Below the pieces are notes generated by a model. It had not been told where the DNA came from and made no database searches. It saw only the letters and a list, made by a program, of their open reading frames with translations. Made by a program: the position numbers and the translations under genes. DNA of 7,319 nucleotides, from contig CAJQNH010000056.1 in NCBI GenBank assembly GCA_905479615.1, positions 1-7,319 on the forward strand, in the 5' to 3' direction. Shown piece by piece: positions 4,439-7,319 of this stretch (its first letter is position 1; the number at the start of each line of letters is the position of its first letter). The stretch is from an uncultured Eudoraea sp. (lineage in GTDB: Bacteria; Bacteroidota; Bacteroidia; Flavobacteriales; Flavobacteriaceae).

Positions 4439-6694
4439 ATGCAAAAATTGGCTTTGGTTTTTACGTTTATTCTATGTTTTGGGGTTAGTCGGGCCCAAAA
4501 CATTGAGACAGATCAGTCAATAAAAGTAGGCCTGGTTCTTAGTGGTGGCGGGGCAAAGGGGATGGCCCATATAGGCGCACTAAAGGTAATTGAAGAAGCT
4601 GGTATTACTATTGATTATATTGGAGGTACGAGCATGGGAGCCATTGTGGGCTCATTGTATGCCTCCGGATATTCTGCAAATGAACTGGATTCCATATTTA
4701 GACAAGCAGATTTTAGTGATCTTATTCAGGACAATCTTCCAAGGGGTGCAAAGACTTTTTATGAAAAAGAAGATTCTGAAAGATATGCACTTTCGCTTCC
4801 TTTTAATAAATTTAAAATATCGTTCCCAAAGGCTATTTCAGGGGGTCAAAGAATTTACAATGAACTCGTACGGCTCCTATATCATGTAAAGGACGTGAAC
4901 GATTTTAATAACTTACCTATTCCTTTTTTTTGTATAGCCACTGATATTGAGACCGGCGCAGAAGTCTTGCTTAACAAAGGGTATCTTCCGGAAGCGGTTA
5001 TGGCAAGTGGTACTTTTCCTTCTTTATTTGAACCTGCAGAATTAGATGGTCAGATTTTAATAGATGGCGGAGTATTGAATAATTATCCAATCATGGAAGT
5101 AAAACAACTAGGGGCCGATATTATTATAGGAGTAGACGTGCAACATGAACTTAGAGACCGTGAATCATTGCAGTCAGCAACTGATATTTTGTTACAGATT
5201 AATAATTTTCGGACTGTTGATGATATGAAAACAAAGGTAAATGAAACGGATATTTATATTAGACCCGATATTGAAGACTTTTCTGTTATTGATTTTGATT
5301 TAGTAGAACCAATTATTGAAAATGGTAAGATGGCAGCCCTTGAACATATGGAGACCTTAAGGAATTTAGCGGCAAAACAAAATCGAGTAAGAAAAACGCA
5401 CAAGAAAATAGAGACAAAGGATTCTATTTTTATTAATCGACTTATTCTGGAAGGGAATATTAACTATTCACGCGCATATGTTAAAGGAAAATTGCGTATT
5501 AATTTACCTGTCAAAACTACTTTTCAAAAGCTACAACTGGGGATTAGTAATCTGGCGGCGACAAATAATTTTACTACAATTCGCTATGAACTTGTTTCGA
5601 ACGAATTAGGGGAAGATTTAATTCTGCGGTTAAAAGAAAATCCCAATAAAGCTTATTTAAGACTTGGAGTACACTACGATGATTTGTACAAAACGGCCGC
5701 ACTAATAAACCTTACAAAAAAGAATCTGTTTATGAATGATGATGTGGCTTCAATTGACTTTGCCCTTGGAGATAATATTAGATATAATTTTCAGTACTAT
5801 CTGGATAAGGGTTCTTACTGGAGCTTTGGGGTAAATTCCCGACTCAATGATTTTGATTATGAAATTGATTTAGATGTAATTAGCTCCAATTTTAGGGTAG
5901 CAAATGTTGCAGGGATAAATGAAATAAATCTGAATGTATCAGATTTCACAAATCAGCTATATCTCCAGACTGTTTTTAAAGAGGAATTTGCTTTTATAAT
6001 AGGCGCGGAACATAAACTGCTAAAGTATAGCACCCGTACTTATAGCAACCAGGATAGTATTGTTTCACCTCCTGAAGGGAACGAGCGCCTTTATTTTGAA
6101 AATAGCAATTATTTTGGCGCTTATGGCAAACTAATACTGGATACATATAATGACAGATACTTTCCCTCTAAAGGGCTGTATTTTAATGGGGATTTTCATT
6201 TGTATTTATTTTCCTCAGATTTTAATGATAATTTCAAAGAGTTCTCTATTGCCCAGGCAAAATTTGGGGGGGCTTTCCCAATCGTCGGAAAACTTTCCGT
6301 GAACCTTACAACCGAAGGTGGATTTAAACTGGGTAATTCTGATGTGAAAGCATTGGATTTTGTTTTAGGAGGCTATGGAAATAATCTCATTAATAATTTT
6401 ATTCCTTTTGTAGGGTATGATTTTCTGAGCTTACCCGGAAATAGTTATGTTAGGGCCTATGGACGTTTAGATTTTGAGTTTGTTAAAAATCATCACGCTA
6501 TGTTTTCTGCTAATTTCGCTAATGTTGAAGATGATCTATTCAGAACTGGGGAATGGTTTACCTTGCCTGATTTTTCAGGCTATGCCTTGTCTTATGGTTG
6601 GGATACTTTTTTAGGCCCGGTGCAGGTAATGTATTCCTGGACTCCTGAAATAAGTGATGGTAATTTTTTCGTCAGCATTGGTTATTGGTTTTAG
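4439..6694 (+). CDS. Patatin-like phospholipase fused to an outer-membrane beta-barrel (type Vd autotransporter-like)
   Basis: The 751-residue product is a predicted outer-membrane lipid hydrolase. Residues 1-19 form a signal peptide with likely cleavage before Gln20 (SRA-Q). The patatin domain covers about 29-235: oxyanion loop GGGAKG (36-41), nucleophile Ser65 in GGTSMG, and catalytic Asp209 in IDGG, so the Ser-Asp dyad is intact. Residues about 327-400 resemble one POTRA repeat (INRLILEGN onward). From about 404 to the end, alternating aromatic and polar segments with many GxxxY/F strands look like an Omp85-type barrel, finishing in a terminal Phe (GYWF). About 350 residues suit 16 strands, as in Pseudomonas PlpD and Fusobacterium FplA. 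Whether the lipase is exposed at the surface or stays periplasmic cannot be read from sequence. It starts 17 nt after uvrC with no promoter visible in the gap, so cotranscription is likely. Substrate unknown. Confidence 0.93.
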   Translation: MQKLALVFTFILCFGVSRAQNIETDQSIKVGLVLSGGGAKGMAHIGALKVIEEAGITIDYIGGTSMGAIVGSLYASGYSANELDSIFRQADFSDLIQDNLPRGAKTFYEKEDSERYALSLPFNKFKISFPKAISGGQRIYNELVRLLYHVKDVNDFNNLPIPFFCIATDIETGAEVLLNKGYLPEAVMASGTFPSLFEPAELDGQILIDGGVLNNYPIMEVKQLGADIIIGVDVQHELRDRESLQSATDILLQINNFRTVDDMKTKVNETDIYIRPDIEDFSVIDFDLVEPIIENGKMAALEHMETLRNLAAKQNRVRKTHKKIETKDSIFINRLILEGNINYSRAYVKGKLRINLPVKTTFQKLQLGISNLAATNNFTTIRYELVSNELGEDLILRLKENPNKAYLRLGVHYDDLYKTAALINLTKKNLFMNDDVASIDFALGDNIRYNFQYYLDKGSYWSFGVNSRLNDFDYEIDLDVISSNFRVANVAGINEINLNVSDFTNQLYLQTVFKEEFAFIIGAEHKLLKYSTRTYSNQDSIVSPPEGNERLYFENSNYFGAYGKLILDTYNDRYFPSKGLYFNGDFHLYLFSSDFNDNFKEFSIAQAKFGGAFPIVGKLSVNLTTEGGFKLGNSDVKALDFVLGGYGNNLINNFIPFVGYDFLSLPGNSYVRAYGRLDFEFVKNHHAMFSANFANVEDDLFRTGEWFTLPDFSGYALSYGWDTFLGPVQVMYSWTPEISDGNFFVSIGYWF

Positions 6695-6910
6695 AATTAT
6701 AAAGAACTTTCCTTCAACTGGAAATGCGTTTTGTTTTTAGCAGAAATTGCCGGTTTTTTCCGATATTTGCAGAGTTTAAAAGGCATAATGTTGGAAAACA
6801 GAATTGATATTTCTGCCCATCTTAGGGCAATGTGGTAAATATACCAGATCTCAAGTAGGGACTAAACCGTCTCGAAACACTTTTAGTTACTAATCAATTC
6901 AAAAAATATA
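6695..6910. other. Intergenic gap between lipase-barrel gene and hppD
   Basis: This 216-nt gap has a promoter-like GATATTTG at 6762-6769 (seven of eight positions of TAnnTTTG) but no -33 element at a suitable distance. If used, it would give hppD a leader of about 130 nt. Downstream lie two small inverted repeats: TGCCC (6814-6818) with GGGCA (6825-6829), and TGGTA (6833-6837) with TACCA (6842-6846). A 27-codon frame at 6724-6807 has nothing to support it. No convincing intrinsic terminator follows the lipase gene. Confidence 0.5.
6814..6846. repeat. Two adjacent small inverted repeats in the hppD upstream region
   Basis: TGCCC-atctta-GGGCA and TGGTA-aata-TACCA are two exact 5-bp stem-loops separated by three bases, ending 64 nt before the hppD ATG. 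The first is GC-rich within an AT-rich background. Neither precedes a T-run, so termination is unlikely. They could be regulator half-sites or leader RNA structure controlling hppD; this is inference from position only. Confidence 0.35.
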
Positions 6911-7319
6911 ATGGAAATATTAGATAAATCGTCATTAAAGTTGCCGAAGGAAAATCTTGAAGCAAAAGACTTTTTACCCCTATTAGGTACAGATCATGTT
7001 GAACTTTATGTGGGTAATGCAAAACAAGCAGCATACTATTATATGTCGGCTTGGGGTTTTCAGCCTTTAGCATACGCCGGCTTGGAAACAGGACTTAAAG
7101 ACAGAGCGTCTTATGTTATAGAACAAGATAAAATTAAACTTGTACTTACTTCGTCTCTTGTGCCCGGAGGAGAAATAAACAAACATGTAGAATCTCATGG
7201 TGATGGTGTAAAAGCTATAGCTCTTTGGGTGGATGATGCTACTCAGAGTTATAAGGAAACTACCAGTAGAGGTGCGGAGAGTTATTTTGAACCTAAAGTA
7301 CTTAAGGATGAAAATGGTT
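6911..7319 (+). CDS. hppD: 4-hydroxyphenylpyruvate dioxygenase, N-terminal part (partial, 3' truncated by window)
   Basis: The frame is open from the ATG at 6911 to the right edge (136 complete codons), so the gene is cut by the window. HPPD is the cytoplasmic Fe(II) enzyme that turns 4-hydroxyphenylpyruvate into homogentisate, the second step of tyrosine breakdown. The visible part is the first vicinal-oxygen-chelate half. After a leader of about 25 residues comes GTDHVELYVGNAKQAAYYYM (26-45), then the AWGFQPLAYAGLETGLKDRA block, VIEQDKIKLVLTS and HGDGVKAIALWVDDA (98-112), all typical of HPPD N-termini. The iron ligands (two His, one Glu) belong to the second half and are outside the window, so activity cannot be judged. 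The start gives a normal N-terminus; no Shine-Dalgarno is seen. In Flavobacteriia the next gene is often homogentisate dioxygenase, which cannot be checked here. Confidence 0.93.
   Translation, partial: MEILDKSSLKLPKENLEAKDFLPLLGTDHVELYVGNAKQAAYYYMSAWGFQPLAYAGLETGLKDRASYVIEQDKIKLVLTSSLVPGGEINKHVESHGDGVKAIALWVDDATQSYKETTSRGAESYFEPKVLKDENG

Noticed and set aside
4451..4480. Lipoprotein signal (Cys13) in the lipase-barrel protein
   Set aside because: The residues before Cys13 (TFIL) do not form a lipobox, and a good signal peptidase I site (SRA-Q) follows.
4590..4889. 99-codon plus-strand frame inside the lipase gene
   Set aside because: It overlaps the patatin catalytic region in a different frame; the patatin motifs show which frame is real.
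6708..6739. Possible terminator after the lipase gene (TTTCC/GGAAA, then a T-rich stretch)
   Set aside because: The stem is only 5 bp and the T-rich stretch begins several bases later with interruptions, so it is too weak to call.
6724..6807. 27-codon reading frame before hppD
   Set aside because: No ribosome binding site, no recognised product and a length expected by chance.

Overview
The window looks like chromosomal housekeeping sequence from a member of the Bacteroidota, most likely the Flavobacteriia. The reasons are AT-rich DNA, no Shine-Dalgarno-like sites in front of the starts, a TAnnTTTG-type -7 box before uvrC, a DksA-like protein of the Bacteroidota type with a degenerate zinc finger, a long LspA, and a signal peptide ending in Ala-Gln. 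Nothing in it points to a mobile element, phage, CRISPR array or defence island.

Layout. (1) Bases 1-697 hold the 3' end of ileS (isoleucyl-tRNA synthetase) followed 4 nt later by a TraR/DksA-family regulator. (2) A 271-nt gap with one clear hairpin leads to lspA (lipoprotein signal peptidase, 969-1589). (3) A 5-formyltetrahydrofolate cyclo-ligase gene runs on the minus strand (2146 to 1586), and its stop codon overlaps that of lspA. (4) A 487-nt AT-rich divergent intergenic region (2147-2633) carries a good Bacteroidota promoter for uvrC. (5) uvrC (2634-4421) and, 17 nt later, a large patatin-type lipase fused to an outer-membrane barrel (4439-6694) probably form one transcription unit. (6) After a 216-nt gap with two small inverted repeats, the first 136 codons of a 4-hydroxyphenylpyruvate dioxygenase gene (hppD) run off the right edge. 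This gene is open to the end of the window.

How the genes relate. ileS, the DksA-like gene and lspA are commonly neighbours in Flavobacteriia, linking translation, transcription control and lipoprotein maturation. UvrC is the dual-incision nuclease of nucleotide excision repair. The gene behind it is functionally unrelated and encodes a predicted type Vd-like outer-membrane lipase (signal peptide, patatin, POTRA-like segment, 16-strand-size barrel). hppD opens a tyrosine-catabolism unit.

I found no convincing undescribed system. The points most worth a second look are the lipase-barrel fusion coupled to uvrC, the nested dyad abutting the uvrC promoter, the zinc-finger-less DksA-like protein, and the terminator-less convergent overlap of lspA with the cyclo-ligase gene.
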